Assembly (NCBI RefSeq): GCF_023078475.1
Contig: NZ_CP095741.1
Location: 558,001 to 622,000 of the forward strand
Reading direction: 5' to 3'
Length of the DNA: 64,000 bases
Origin: Luteibacter aegosomaticola
Lineage (GTDB): Bacteria > Pseudomonadota > Gammaproteobacteria > Xanthomonadales > Rhodanobacteraceae
Shown here: positions 54,531 to 63,549 of the stretch, piece by piece
Layout: each line of letters starts with the position of its first letter
How positions within the stretch are numbered: position 1 is the stretch's first letter
The notes under the pieces: generated by a model
The model's input: only the letters and a program-made list of their open reading frames with translations
Database searches by the model: none
What the model was told of the DNA's origin: nothing
Program-made: the position numbers and the translations under genes

Positions 54531-54974
54531 GTGAACAATCAGACCCTAAAGGCTAGCTTCGTCGGACGCGTGACGACGATCGTGGTAACGCTCGCTGTCG
54601 TGGCCGCGACGGCCTGGATGAGTCGTATGGCTTGGTATGCGACCGGGGAGCAGCAATATCTCGGATCGATCGTTGCATCTTCCATGTCTATCCTCACCGT
54701 GATCTTCATCTCAATGTCCATAAGCGTTCTGAGCATTCGTCTCACGGATGATCGGATGCAAAGGCGCGTATTGATTTCATCGAGGGGAGTTCTAGCGAAG
54801 CAGTCGTTGGGATGGGACGAGGTGCTTGAGGTTTCCTATCGCCAGATGACCTTTCGTCTCTCTGGGGGCGGAAAGGGCGCAAAAGCCTTTCCGATCAATA
54901 TTGGGTACTTCGGTGACCGGCGTATGGTTGCCCGGTTCATTGAATCCAAGGTGGGGGACAAGTTCCGTCGTTGA
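54531..54974 (+). CDS. Membrane protein with PH-like cytoplasmic tail (unknown, copy 2)
   Basis: 147 aa from GTG 54531, chosen for AGAGAGG close upstream; an in-frame TTG 54 bases earlier lacks a site. Two transmembrane helices (about 13-33 and 46-66) then a beta-rich tail (RRVLISSRGVLAKQSLGWDEVLEV...) in the same order as the gene at 53465. The two are probably distant paralogs. Function unknown. Confidence 0.65.
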   Translation: MNNQTLKASFVGRVTTIVVTLAVVAATAWMSRMAWYATGEQQYLGSIVASSMSILTVIFISMSISVLSIRLTDDRMQRRVLISSRGVLAKQSLGWDEVLEVSYRQMTFRLSGGGKGAKAFPINIGYFGDRRMVARFIESKVGDKFRR

Positions 54975-55077
54975 AATCGAGCCGATTACCATGGCTTCGT
55001 GGCGGATTTCTGTTCGTCACTGTGATGGTAGGGATCAATCGTCGGCGTGGAGTCGTCTGGTCTTAAGAGGGGTGGGA

Positions 55078-55440
55078 ATGACTATTTTTAAGAAGCGTAT
55101 CGCATTCATAGCTATTTCCACGCTTCTTGTGACGTCCGCGGCGCTTCCACAAGGTGTCGTGGCGCAAGAGGAAAGTCTGCGAGCAGGCGACATCAAGGCG
55201 GGGTATGTGGCATGCGAGAAGTTTTCCTACTTCATTGGGAGGCTAAGACCTGATGGCGACCTGGGAAGATTCCTGTCGGATATCAACAATTACAAAGTAA
55301 AGATTAAATCTGATCGCGATGGCTATGTGGTCGAATTTCAGCCAGTGCCTTATGAGGGCGCGCTGCTGAACGGGGGCGGCGCTCTCTACCATGTTGACGG
55401 CACGAGCTTCGAGGTAACCAGCGAAAAGCACTACAAATAG
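55078..55440 (+). CDS. Small exported protein, unknown
   Basis: 120 aa with a signal peptide ending near VVAQE (26). The mature part is about 94 residues and contains one Cys. Codon use is noticeably AT-richer than the flanks. ATG at 55078 after AAGAGGGG. No family recognised. Confidence 0.65.
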   Translation: MTIFKKRIAFIAISTLLVTSAALPQGVVAQEESLRAGDIKAGYVACEKFSYFIGRLRPDGDLGRFLSDINNYKVKIKSDRDGYVVEFQPVPYEGALLNGGGALYHVDGTSFEVTSEKHYK

Positions 55441-55480
55441 ATCGGTTATAGTGACGCCTTCCCCTTTTTTGAGACATGCG

Positions 55481-55993
55481 ATGCGCTGCTTCGCACTCTG
55501 CGGTAGCCTTCGCCGCGACTCGTACAATGCCGCCTTGCTGCGCGCGATCCGTATGCTGGCACCGGATGGTTGGGAGATAGACATCTTCGAGCGGATGGGT
55601 GAGCTACCTTTGTTCAATCCCGATATCGAAATGGACGCGCCGCCGGTCGTGCGCCATTTCCATGCGAGGGTCGATGCTTGCGACGTGCTTATCATCGCGA
55701 GCCCCGAGTATGCGCATGGCGTAACCGGGACGATCAAGAATGCTCTGGATTGGCTGGTCGGCTTTGAGCCGTTCGCTGGAAAACCGGTGGCGGTACTGAA
55801 CGCGTCGCCCCGTGCGACGCATGCCGACGAGGCGCTGAAGGAAACTCTGCGCACGATGGCCGCCCAGGTGCTCGACGAGGCATCCATCACCCTTCCCATT
55901 CTGGGCTCGGGGCTCGACGATACGGGTATAGCGATGTCACAGCCCCTGGCAAGCCAAATCCGCGGCATGTTCGATAGTCTTTTCGCCAGATAG
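55481..55993 (+). CDS. NADPH-dependent FMN reductase family protein
   Basis: 170 aa flavodoxin-fold reductase: CGSLRRDSYN phosphate loop at the N-terminus and SPEYAHGVTGTIKNALDWL, the typical FMN-contact helix. Reduces flavin or quinone-like compounds with NADPH. Start at ATG 55481; a GTG 30 bases upstream is in frame but without better signals. GC returns to the normal level from here. Confidence 0.88.
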   Translation: MRCFALCGSLRRDSYNAALLRAIRMLAPDGWEIDIFERMGELPLFNPDIEMDAPPVVRHFHARVDACDVLIIASPEYAHGVTGTIKNALDWLVGFEPFAGKPVAVLNASPRATHADEALKETLRTMAAQVLDEASITLPILGSGLDDTGIAMSQPLASQIRGMFDSLFAR

Positions 55994-56008
55994 CCGACAG
56001 AGGACTCA

Positions 56009-56359
56009 ATGCATCGCAACCTGATGGTTTTCTACTCGGCGAATTCATCGCTGGCAGGTCTGGTGGCCTGCATGCTGTACCCGGCCTTCTGGCAGGTACT
56101 GGTCGTGGTCGCCATGTCGGTTGGTATTACGGTGACTACGATCAATCCAGGTCATCGAAAAATGTACCTGGCTTGGCTCGGAGGGCTCGGCGCGACGTCG
56201 GGACTGGTCGCTGCGGTGTTTGGAAAGCACGGGAACAGCTTGTCAGCGACGGGTTCAGTCATCGGATTGCTCCTCGGACTCACGGCTGTCGGTGTCGCCT
56301 TCCATATTTTTCGTGCGGAATCTGCCGGGCCGCAGGGCCAGGGAGCCCAAGGCGAGTAG
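56009..56359 (+). CDS. Small membrane protein, unknown
   Basis: 116 aa with about four hydrophobic segments, Gly/Ala-rich, ending in a soluble GPQGQGAQGE tail. RBS AGAGGA. It follows the FMN reductase by 15 bp and may be co-transcribed. No family recognised. Confidence 0.6.
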   Translation: MHRNLMVFYSANSSLAGLVACMLYPAFWQVLVVVAMSVGITVTTINPGHRKMYLAWLGGLGATSGLVAAVFGKHGNSLSATGSVIGLLLGLTAVGVAFHIFRAESAGPQGQGAQGE

Positions 56360-56439
56360 CGCACCGTCAAGGCGGACTTTTACTGGCGGGCGATAGGTGC
56401 GCTTGAAAACGTTCGTGCAAGCGCAGGAACTTTCGAAGC

Positions 56440-56486
56440 CAAACTTGGAAGTTTGCCTTGTAATCGTCACGGGCGGTCCCTAAATT
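56440..56486 (+). promoter_or_regulatory. Candidate marR operator and promoter
   Basis: A perfect 16-bp palindrome CAAACTT-GG-AAGTTTG (56440-56455) abuts a possible -35 TTGTAA (56458-56463). A 17-base spacer and -10 TAAATT (56481-56486) follow. The ATG of the MarR gene is only six bases past the -10, so the mRNA would be leaderless. A palindrome at this place is typical for MarR autoregulation. Confidence 0.55.
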
Positions 56487-56492
56487 GGGTTC

Positions 56493-56948
56493 ATGCCCAA
56501 GCACACCCCGTCGCCCGTAGACGTCGCCGCCAGTGATCTCCTCACGGCCTGCGGCCTGCTCGTACGCCGCGTGCGTGCGGAATCCAACAATCTCGGCCTG
56601 ACCTGGTCGCAGGCGGCCGTGCTTGGCCGGCTGGAGATGAGTGGGCCGATGTCCACGGCTGATCTGGCCCGGGCCGAGGCGGTGAAGCCGCAGTCGATGG
56701 GCGTCACGCTCGCGACCATGGAGCAGGATGGGTTGCTTGCGCGTGAGCCACACCCGTCCGATGGGCGGCAGTTTCTTTACGGCCTGACGGCCGACGGCAT
56801 GGAAGCGCGGCGTCGCGTGAAAGAGGCGAAGCACGCCTGGCTGGCGGAGGCGATCTCGCGGCTCTCTTCGCATGATCGCGATGACCTCGCGGTTGCGGCG
56901 CGTGTCATTCGCAACCTGGCGGAAGTGAGCACACAGGACGCACCGTGA
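56493..56948 (+). CDS. MarR family transcriptional regulator
   Basis: 151 aa winged-helix regulator: GPMSTADLARAEAVKPQSMG (recognition helix region) and LLAREPHPSDGRQFLYGLT (wing with DxR). No Shine-Dalgarno, which fits a leaderless transcript. It overlaps the MFS gene by GTGA, so it probably represses the operon MarR-MFS-isochorismatase until an aromatic or drug-like ligand binds. Confidence 0.9.
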   Translation: MPKHTPSPVDVAASDLLTACGLLVRRVRAESNNLGLTWSQAAVLGRLEMSGPMSTADLARAEAVKPQSMGVTLATMEQDGLLAREPHPSDGRQFLYGLTADGMEARRRVKEAKHAWLAEAISRLSSHDRDDLAVAARVIRNLAEVSTQDAP

Positions 56949-58345
56949 GCGGTAACCCCGAAGATCATGCCGCGGCTGCCAAGCCGTTCGGGTTTCGTTT
57001 CCTCCTGCCCATTGCGCTAGGTTCCTGCCTCAACCCGATTAACTCGACGATGATCGCCACCGCGCTGGTGCCGATCGCGACGGAGTTCCATGCCGGCGTG
57101 GCGCAGACGGGCTGGCTGATCGCTGCGTTGTACCTGTGTTGCGCGGTGGCCCAGCCGACGTTGGGACGTCTTGCCGATCTGCTTGGTGCGCGCCGTGTCT
57201 ACGTGGCTTCGTTGGTCATGGTGATGATCGCGGGGCTCGCTGGCCGCGTGGCGCCTTCGCTGGGTTGGCTGGTGGTGGTTCGCGTGCTGCTGGGTATCGG
57301 CACCTCGGGCGCCTATCCCTCTGCGATGCGCTTGTTTCGCGAGCGCGCGGATGCCACAGGCAGCCCGCCGCCTCGCACGGCAATGGGCCTGCTTTCGCTG
57401 ATGGGCGTGGCAACGGCCGCCGTGGGTCCGGTGCTCGGCGGCGTGCTGACGGGGATGTTCGGCTGGCATGCAATCTTTACGGTGAACGTCCCGCTGGCGC
57501 TGATCACACTGGTACTCGTGCTTGCGTGGATTCCAAGGGACCCGCCGCGCCGTGTGCGTCGTTCGCTTTGGCAAGAACTCGATCTGCCGGGTATCGCGCT
57601 TTTTTCCGGCGCCTTGCTGTCGGTGATGGTGTTCCTGCTGGATATCGAGCATCCGCAATGGATAGCGTTGCCGATCGCTGCGGTTCTCGGCGCATTGATG
57701 GTGTGGCACTCGTTGCGTCGCGCGGATCCCTTCATTGATCTGCGCATGCTTGCGAAGAACATGCCGCTGAGCGTGACTTACTTGCGCGCGGCCATCGCAT
57801 TTACTGTCGTCTACTGCATCTTCTACGGGTTCGCCCAATGGGTGGAGGGCGCTGGTGGCTATTCGGCCGCGCAGGCCGGTATAGCGACCGTGCCGCTTTC
57901 GCTGCTTGCAGGCGTGTCGTCGATGCTTGGTGCGCGTACGCGAGGCCTGCGTGGGCCGTTCCTTTTCGCCTTCAGCTGCTCAATCGTCGGCGCCGTGGCT
58001 TTGCTCTGCATTCACTCGGCCTCGCCGTTGTGGCTGATGGCGGCCGCCGTCGCGCTGTTTGGTATTCCACAGGGTCTCGTATCGGTTACGACACAGGCTG
58101 CCGTCTACATGCAGGCGCCAGCCGAGCAGCTCGGCGCAGCGTCGGGCCTGCAACGCACCTTTTCGTACATTGGTGCCATGGCTGCCACCGTCGTGATCGG
58201 CGTGTGCTACGGCCATCGCCCCACGGACCAGAGCCTGCATTCGCTGGCGATCGGCATGGCCGTGATGTCCGGCCTGCTGCTCGTCGCCACGCTTTTCGAT
58301 CGCACGCTGCCGCGTGCGGATGATGTTTCCAAACCCCACTCCTGA
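56945..58345 (+). CDS. MFS drug transporter, DHA2 type
   Basis: 466 aa with about 14 transmembrane helices. It begins in the MarR gene (GTGA) and shows the DHA2/EmrB pattern: TALVPIATEFHAGVAQTGWL, LADLLGARRV (motif A), VLLGIGTSGAYPSAMRLF and LGPVLGGVLTGMFGWHAIF-like motif C around 420-435 nt-encoded. Proton-driven exporter, probable role in drug efflux under control of the MarR protein. Confidence 0.88.
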   Translation: MSGNPEDHAAAAKPFGFRFLLPIALGSCLNPINSTMIATALVPIATEFHAGVAQTGWLIAALYLCCAVAQPTLGRLADLLGARRVYVASLVMVMIAGLAGRVAPSLGWLVVVRVLLGIGTSGAYPSAMRLFRERADATGSPPPRTAMGLLSLMGVATAAVGPVLGGVLTGMFGWHAIFTVNVPLALITLVLVLAWIPRDPPRRVRRSLWQELDLPGIALFSGALLSVMVFLLDIEHPQWIALPIAAVLGALMVWHSLRRADPFIDLRMLAKNMPLSVTYLRAAIAFTVVYCIFYGFAQWVEGAGGYSAAQAGIATVPLSLLAGVSSMLGARTRGLRGPFLFAFSCSIVGAVALLCIHSASPLWLMAAAVALFGIPQGLVSVTTQAAVYMQAPAEQLGAASGLQRTFSYIGAMAATVVIGVCYGHRPTDQSLHSLAIGMAVMSGLLLVATLFDRTLPRADDVSKPHS

Positions 58346-58357
58346 AGGAGCTTTCCC

Positions 58358-58909
58358 ATGGCACTTACCCAACTCGATGCGAACGCCGCGCTGATCGTGA
58401 TCGATCTGCAGCACGGCATCATCAACCTCCCGCTCGCGTCGGCTGCCGATCCCGTGGTGGAGAAGGCTGCGAAGATCGCCCGTGCGTTCCGCCAGAGCGG
58501 CCGCCACGTGGTGCTGGTGAACGTCGATGCCGGCGCCCCGGGCCGTACCGATACCGGTGTGGCTCAGGTGCCGCACGATGCGTCGTTCAAGGAATTCGAC
58601 CCGCGCCTGGAGCGTGCGGAGACTGACCACGTGGTGACGAAGAAGCGTTGGGGTGCGTTCCAGACCACCGACCTCGACCGTTGGCTGCGTAGCGTCAACG
58701 TGGAGCAGGTGGTGATCCTGGGTATCGCCACCAGCATCGGCTGCGAATCCACCGCGCGTTTCGCCAGCGAGCTCGGCTACAACGTGGTGCTCGTCACCGA
58801 CGCCATGGCCGACCTCAAGGCAGACGCACACGAAAACAGCCTGAAGAACATCTTCCCGCGTCTGGGTGAAACCACGACGACCGAAGAGCTCCTCGCAAAG
58901 ATCGGCTAA
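58358..58909 (+). CDS. Isochorismatase-family cysteine hydrolase
   Basis: 183 aa. Catalytic triad D16 (VIDLQHG), K95/96 (VTKKRWGAF) and C129 (SIGCEST), with the cis-peptide region before the Cys. Hydrolyses an amide or vinyl-ether type substrate; not determined. Shine-Dalgarno AAGGAG. Last gene of the MarR operon, followed by a REP-like hairpin. Confidence 0.9.
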   Translation: MALTQLDANAALIVIDLQHGIINLPLASAADPVVEKAAKIARAFRQSGRHVVLVNVDAGAPGRTDTGVAQVPHDASFKEFDPRLERAETDHVVTKKRWGAFQTTDLDRWLRSVNVEQVVILGIATSIGCESTARFASELGYNVVLVTDAMADLKADAHENSLKNIFPRLGETTTTEELLAKIG

Positions 58910-58915
58910 AGCTGT

Positions 58916-58943
58916 TGTAGGAGCGCGCTTGCGCGCTCCTACA
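58916..58943. repeat. GTAG-headed palindrome (second type)
   Basis: TGTAGGAGCGCGC-TT-GCGCGCTCCTACA, a perfect 13-base stem with a two-base loop, seven bases after the isochorismatase stop. It shares the GTAGGAGC head with the other REP-like units but has a different body. It could end transcription between the convergent genes. Confidence 0.8.
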
Positions 58944-58953
58944 GGGTCGATCG

Positions 58954-59676
58954 TCAGGTGTGGTGGGTGTCGTCATCCGTGGCGAGCCCACCACCGATGC
59001 CGATGCCGGCCCCAGCGGCCATGCCGCCGCCGAAGCCGCCGCCCATACCACCGCCGCCACCGCCGGCCCCTTTGCCGCCTCCACCACCGCCAGCACCACC
59101 GCCGTCGCCCTTATTTCCGCCACCCTTGCCGCCCTGAGCCGAGACGCGAGCCGGGCCCTGCTTAGGAATAGCGACACTACGCGGAATGGGATCGAGGTCG
59201 AGCACCTCGCGGATGAAGTCGCGCAGCGATACCACCAGCTCGTCGGTGTGCACCGTGCGCCCCGCCACCAATTCGTTCGCGGCGTGCGCCGCCAGCTCCA
59301 CCTGCTTCTCCGTGCCAAGCAGCACGATGTCAGAAAGCGCGGCCTCCACGGCATCCCGCACCCGTCGCGCGCGGTCGTTACCGGTAGCCGCCGCGAGCAA
59401 AAGCGCCGCGGCAGGATCGGCTTCGCCCTGCTCACGCAACTGCCGCAAATGCGTCGGATCCACCGCCAGGTTGCCGGTGAACGAACCACCCAGCGTCTTG
59501 TACGCCGAGATCAACGTCCGCAACCGCTCGTTGATCTGCCGGTTCGCCCGCTCCCTTCGCTGCTGCACCACCTGCATCGCCAGCAAGCGGATACCGACGC
59601 CGATGAGCGTGATGAGCGCCAGCCCCAGGAAGGTGGAGAGCAGGGTCTGCCAGGAGCTGAAGTCGAGGTTGCGCAT
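58954..59676 (-). CDS. Membrane-anchored protein with Gly-rich tail
   Basis: 240 aa. N-terminal transmembrane segment (about 9-31), a charged helical middle with AYKTLGGSFTGNLAV, and a C-terminal tail of about 70 residues made mostly of glycine. The tail ends in DDDTHHT. Function unknown. Start set at ATG 59676, nine bases from AGGA; ATG 59685 is also in frame. Confidence 0.72.
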   Translation of the reverse strand: MRNLDFSSWQTLLSTFLGLALITLIGVGIRLLAMQVVQQRRERANRQINERLRTLISAYKTLGGSFTGNLAVDPTHLRQLREQGEADPAAALLLAAATGNDRARRVRDAVEAALSDIVLLGTEKQVELAAHAANELVAGRTVHTDELVVSLRDFIREVLDLDPIPRSVAIPKQGPARVSAQGGKGGGNKGDGGGAGGGGGGKGAGGGGGGMGGGFGGGMAAGAGIGIGGGLATDDDTHHT

Positions 59677-59727
59677 GGCGGGCATCCTGTCGGCTGTGTC
59701 GCGAAAGGGGTGTGAGCCCCGACCGTA

Positions 59728-60735
59728 CTATTTCCGCGCAACGTGCGTCGGGAGGCAACCCAATCCAGCCAGCGTGTGCTCGACGGCTTCATCCAGCGGG
59801 GTGTGTGGCTCGGTCCCGAGCGTGCGTACCAGCACTTCATTCGACATCCGCACCGGCGTCTTCCACAGGTAACGCATCTCCAGCAGTTCCTTGATCGTCG
59901 GCTGGAACGGCGCGATCAGCGGCATCGCCCACCAGGGAAACGGTTTGATGGCGGCCTGCTGGCCGTGCCGCGCGGCGACGCGCTGGATAGCGTTGACCAT
60001 CTCAGTACCGTCCTCGTCCCAGTGGCCGGCCATGTTGACGCTGCAGAAGGCGGGGAGGGTATCCCGGCGCTCGAGCAGGGCGAGCATGGTGCGCGCCACG
60101 TCCGGGAGGTACGCCCATTGGTGGCCGACGCCGCGGCTTGAAGGCGTACGTATCGTGGTCACCGGTTTGCCTGGTACGACGAGGCCCTGCGAGAACCAAC
60201 TGCTACCAGCGCGCGGGCCGAAGAAGTCGCCGGCCCTGACGACGATGGCGCGGGCGCCGCGCATCGTGGCGTCGCGCAGGCGCTTTTCCAGTTCGGCACG
60301 GATGGCGCCTTTGCGGGTGACGGGGTTCTGGGGCGAGTCCTCGTGCAAAACCGGGAAGGCGTCCGGTCCGAAGTTGTAGACGGTACCCGGCAGCACGACG
60401 GTCGCGCGCTGGGCGATCGCGGCGGCAATGGTGTTGTCGAGCATAGGTAGCACCGTGCCTGCCCAGTTCCGGTAGCCGGGCGGGTTCACGGCATGGACGA
60501 TGACCGCGCAGCCTTCGGCAGCTGCGGCCACATCGCTTGCGTGCATGGCATCGCCGGCGATCCAGTGGATGCCTTCGGCGCCCGCCGCTTGCGCGGCCTC
60601 GGCGGGCGGGCGGCGGGTGAGCGCGCGTACCGTCCAGCCAGAAGCGAGCAACTGGCGGGTGACCTCACCACCGATACCACCGGTGGCGCCAAGGACGAGG
60701 GCGGTCTTCGCGCGGGTTTCTTCATCGAGGCTCAT
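59728..60735 (-). CDS. NAD(P)-dependent oxidoreductase/epimerase, extended SDR type
   Basis: 335 aa. Rossmann motif LVLGATGGIGGEV (GxxGxxG) at the N-terminus, NAD-contact segment HAVNPPGYRNW, and a Rossmann-type core. It lacks a clear YxxxK in the expected place, like other atypical SDR proteins. Divergent from the LysR gene with 94 bp between starts, so it is the probable target of that regulator. Confidence 0.82.
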   Translation of the reverse strand: MSLDEETRAKTALVLGATGGIGGEVTRQLLASGWTVRALTRRPPAEAAQAAGAEGIHWIAGDAMHASDVAAAAEGCAVIVHAVNPPGYRNWAGTVLPMLDNTIAAAIAQRATVVLPGTVYNFGPDAFPVLHEDSPQNPVTRKGAIRAELEKRLRDATMRGARAIVVRAGDFFGPRAGSSWFSQGLVVPGKPVTTIRTPSSRGVGHQWAYLPDVARTMLALLERRDTLPAFCSVNMAGHWDEDGTEMVNAIQRVAARHGQQAAIKPFPWWAMPLIAPFQPTIKELLEMRYLWKTPVRMSNEVLVRTLGTEPHTPLDEAVEHTLAGLGCLPTHVARK

Positions 60736-60829
60736 GGGTGCGGTTCCGGCTTCAGGGTGGAACACAGTGTCGAGGCCACCTCGATGCAAAGGAATTGGCG
60801 ATCACAGCCCATCAGCTATACATTTACGT

Positions 60830-61732
60830 ATGGCTACCGACCTCAGCTGGGAGCTCTACCGAACCTTCCTCGCGGTCTCCCGCGAGGGCTCGCTGTCGGG
60901 CGCGGCCCGGCGCCTCGGGATTACCCAGCCCACCGTGGGCCGGCACGTCGACCAGCTTGAAGTCGCGTTTGGCCAACGCCTGTTCACGCGAACGCAGACA
61001 GGGCTGAAGCCAACCGATGCGGCTCTCGTGTTGCACGGCCACGCCGAAGCGATGGAGCGGGTAGCGGCCGCGCTCGAGCGCGCCGGCACCGGCTACCGCG
61101 AGGGTGAGGTAAGCGGGACCGTTCGCGTCTCTGCGAGCGAAGTGGTCAGCATGGAGGTGCTGCCGCCCGCCATTGCCGAACTACGCAAGCACTATCCAGC
61201 CCTGCGCATCGAAATGGTGGCGACCAACGCCGTCCAGGATCTGCTCCAGCGCGAGGTGGATATCGCGGTGCGGATGGCCCCGCCCAAGCAGGACGTTCTG
61301 GTGGCACGCCATGTCGGCAGCGTGGATATCGGCCTGTTCGCCCACGAGGACTATCTGGCCCGCGCCGGCACGCCGATGCGCGACGACGACCTCGCCGACC
61401 ACGCCCTGATCGGCTACGACCACGAAACCCCGTTCCTCCGCGAAGCCAGCAAGGCCTGGCCCCGCTGGCGCCGCGAGGCATTCGCGTTCCGCTCGGATAG
61501 CGATCTGGTCCAGATGGCACTCATCCGCGCCGGTGCGGGTATCGGCGGCTGCCAGGTGGCCCTGGCCCGCCGTGACGCGCGCCTCAAGCGCGTGCTGCCC
61601 CACATCGGCTTCCCCCTGGAAACGTGGATCGCCATGCATGGCGATCTCCGCACCAGCCGCCGCCACAAGGTGGTCTTCGACGCCCTGGCCGCCTGCCTGC
61701 AGGCCCATGCGCGCCCGGTGCCGCAGGCGTGA
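60830..61732 (+). CDS. LysR family transcriptional regulator
   Basis: 300 aa. HTH domain 1-60 (FLAVSREGSLSGAARRLGITQPTV), then a periplasmic-binding-protein-like effector domain. No Shine-Dalgarno; a possible -10 TATACA (60817-60822) lies seven bases before the ATG, so the message may be leaderless. Divergent from the SDR gene at 59728-60735, the usual layout for a LysR regulator and its target. Confidence 0.9.
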   Translation: MATDLSWELYRTFLAVSREGSLSGAARRLGITQPTVGRHVDQLEVAFGQRLFTRTQTGLKPTDAALVLHGHAEAMERVAAALERAGTGYREGEVSGTVRVSASEVVSMEVLPPAIAELRKHYPALRIEMVATNAVQDLLQREVDIAVRMAPPKQDVLVARHVGSVDIGLFAHEDYLARAGTPMRDDDLADHALIGYDHETPFLREASKAWPRWRREAFAFRSDSDLVQMALIRAGAGIGGCQVALARRDARLKRVLPHIGFPLETWIAMHGDLRTSRRHKVVFDALAACLQAHARPVPQA

Positions 61733-61852
61733 ACCCCGGCCGCACCCTTGGCATACAATGGCCAACTACCCCCGGGCCGCGCTTCCCCTTCATGGCGCAA
61801 CCCGAGGGGCGCCCGCAAGGCACCCACGCCAATCCAACGATTTAGGCCGCCC

Positions 61853-62449
61853 ATGCTCCTGATGATCGATAACTACGACTCGTTCACCTTCAACCTCGTG
61901 CAGTACCTCGGCGAGCTGGGGCAGGAAGTGAAGGTGGTCCGCAACGATGCGCTGACCGTGGCGGATATCCGCGCGCTGAAGCCTTCGCGGATCATGATTT
62001 CCCCGGGGCCGGGCACGCCCGATGATTCGGGCGTCTCCATCGACATCCTCAAGGAACTGGCTGGCGAGCTGCCCATCTTCGGCGTTTGCCTCGGTCACCA
62101 GGCCATCGGCCAGGTATTCGGCGGCAAGGTCATCCGGGCGCGCGAGATCATGCACGGCAAGACCTCGCCGGTGAAGCACCTGGGCAAGGGCGTCTTCGCC
62201 GGCCTGCCCAACCCGTTCGAAGCCACCCGCTACCACTCGCTGGTGGTCGAAAAGGATTCGGTGCCGGATTGCCTGGAAGTCACCGCGTGGACCGAGCGCG
62301 AGGATGGCTCCATCGACGAGATCATGGGCCTGCGTCACCGCACGCTCGATATCGAAGGCGTGCAGTTCCATCCGGAATCCATCCTCACCCAGCATGGCCA
62401 CGACTTGCTGCGTAACTTCCTTGGCATGCCGTTGCCGCCTGCCGCCTGA
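61853..62449 (+). CDS. trpG: Anthranilate synthase component II (glutamine amidotransferase)
   Basis: 198 aa class I amidotransferase: N-terminal [11 protein letters not shown], nucleophile Cys 79 in GVCLGHQ, His 173 and Glu 175 in QFHPES. Supplies ammonia to TrpE for anthranilate, and often also to PabB. A possible -10 TACAAT lies at 61754-61759. No leader peptide with Trp codons is seen, so no sign of classical attenuation. First gene of trpGDC. Confidence 0.93.
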   Translation: MLLMIDNYDSFTFNLVQYLGELGQEVKVVRNDALTVADIRALKPSRIMISPGPGTPDDSGVSIDILKELAGELPIFGVCLGHQAIGQVFGGKVIRAREIMHGKTSPVKHLGKGVFAGLPNPFEATRYHSLVVEKDSVPDCLEVTAWTEREDGSIDEIMGLRHRTLDIEGVQFHPESILTQHGHDLLRNFLGMPLPPAA

Positions 62450-62469
62450 TCCACCGCCCGGGACGTTCC

Positions 62470-63501
62470 ATGCCGATTACCCCCTCCGAGGCGCTTCAGC
62501 GCACCATCGAACACCGCGAGATCTTCCATGACGAGATGATCGAGCTGATGCACCAGATCATGCGCGGCGATGTCAGCCCGCTCATGACCGCTGCGATCCT
62601 TACCGGCCTGCGGGTGAAGAAGGAAACGGTCGGCGAGATCACAGGCGCGGCGCGCGTCATGCGCGACCTGTCGGCGAAGGTGGAGGCGAGCCCGCACCCG
62701 CATTTCGTCGATATCGTCGGGACCGGCGGTGACGGTGCGTCGTCATTCAATATTTCCACGGCATCGATGTTCGTGGCCGCGGCCGCTGGTGCGCGTGTCG
62801 CCAAGCACGGTGGCCGCAGCGTGTCCTCCAAATCCGGCAGCGCCGATGTGCTTGAGGCGCTGGGCGCCCGGATCGAGCTGCTCCCGGCCCAGGTGGCCGT
62901 GTGCATGGACGAAGTCGATATCGGCTTCATGTTCGCGCCGAACCACCACCCGGCCATGAAGGTGGTCTCGCCGGTGCGCCGCGAAATGGGCGTCCGTACC
63001 ATCTTCAACATCCTCGGCCCGCTGACCAATCCGGCTGGTGCCCAGAACATTCTCATGGGTGTGTTCCATCCGGATTTGGTGGGTATCCAGGTGCGTGTAC
63101 TCCAGGCGCTGGGCGCGAACCACGCCATGGTGGTCTGGGGTCGCGATGGGATGGACGAGATTTCCCTTGGCGCAGCCACGCTCGTGGGCGAGCTGCGTAA
63201 CGGCAAGGTCACCGAATACGAGATCGAGCCGGAGGATTTTGGCCTTTCCATGGCCTCCAGCCGTAACCTGCGCGTCGAGAACGTGGAAGAATCGAAGGCC
63301 ATGCTGCTGGATGCCATTTCCGGCGTGCCGGGCGTGGCCCATGACATTGTCTGCCTGAACGCGGGCGCGGCCCTGTACACGGCCGATGTGGCGCCCAGCA
63401 TCCAGGCGGGTATCGATCTGGCGCGGGCGACCATCGCAAGTGGCGCGGCTCGTGCCAAAATCGACACGTTCGTGGCCGCGACGCAGCGGCTCGGCGCCTG
63501 A
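62470..63501 (+). CDS. trpD: Anthranilate phosphoribosyltransferase
   Basis: 343 aa. Contains the PRPP-binding [14 protein letters not shown] and [18 protein letters not shown] motifs of TrpD. Transfers phosphoribosyl to anthranilate in tryptophan biosynthesis. It starts 20 bp after trpG, in the same operon. Confidence 0.96.
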   Translation: MPITPSEALQRTIEHREIFHDEMIELMHQIMRGDVSPLMTAAILTGLRVKKETVGEITGAARVMRDLSAKVEASPHPHFVDIVGTGGDGASSFNISTASMFVAAAAGARVAKHGGRSVSSKSGSADVLEALGARIELLPAQVAVCMDEVDIGFMFAPNHHPAMKVVSPVRREMGVRTIFNILGPLTNPAGAQNILMGVFHPDLVGIQVRVLQALGANHAMVVWGRDGMDEISLGAATLVGELRNGKVTEYEIEPEDFGLSMASSRNLRVENVEESKAMLLDAISGVPGVAHDIVCLNAGAALYTADVAPSIQAGIDLARATIASGAARAKIDTFVAATQRLGA

Positions 63502-63549
63502 TATCGTCGGGTTACCCCACCCCCGGCCTTACCCTAGGAAGCGACACCG

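Noticed and set aside
61733..61852. trp attenuator upstream of trpG.
   Set aside because: No short leader frame with consecutive Trp codons and no terminator-type hairpin with a T-run.
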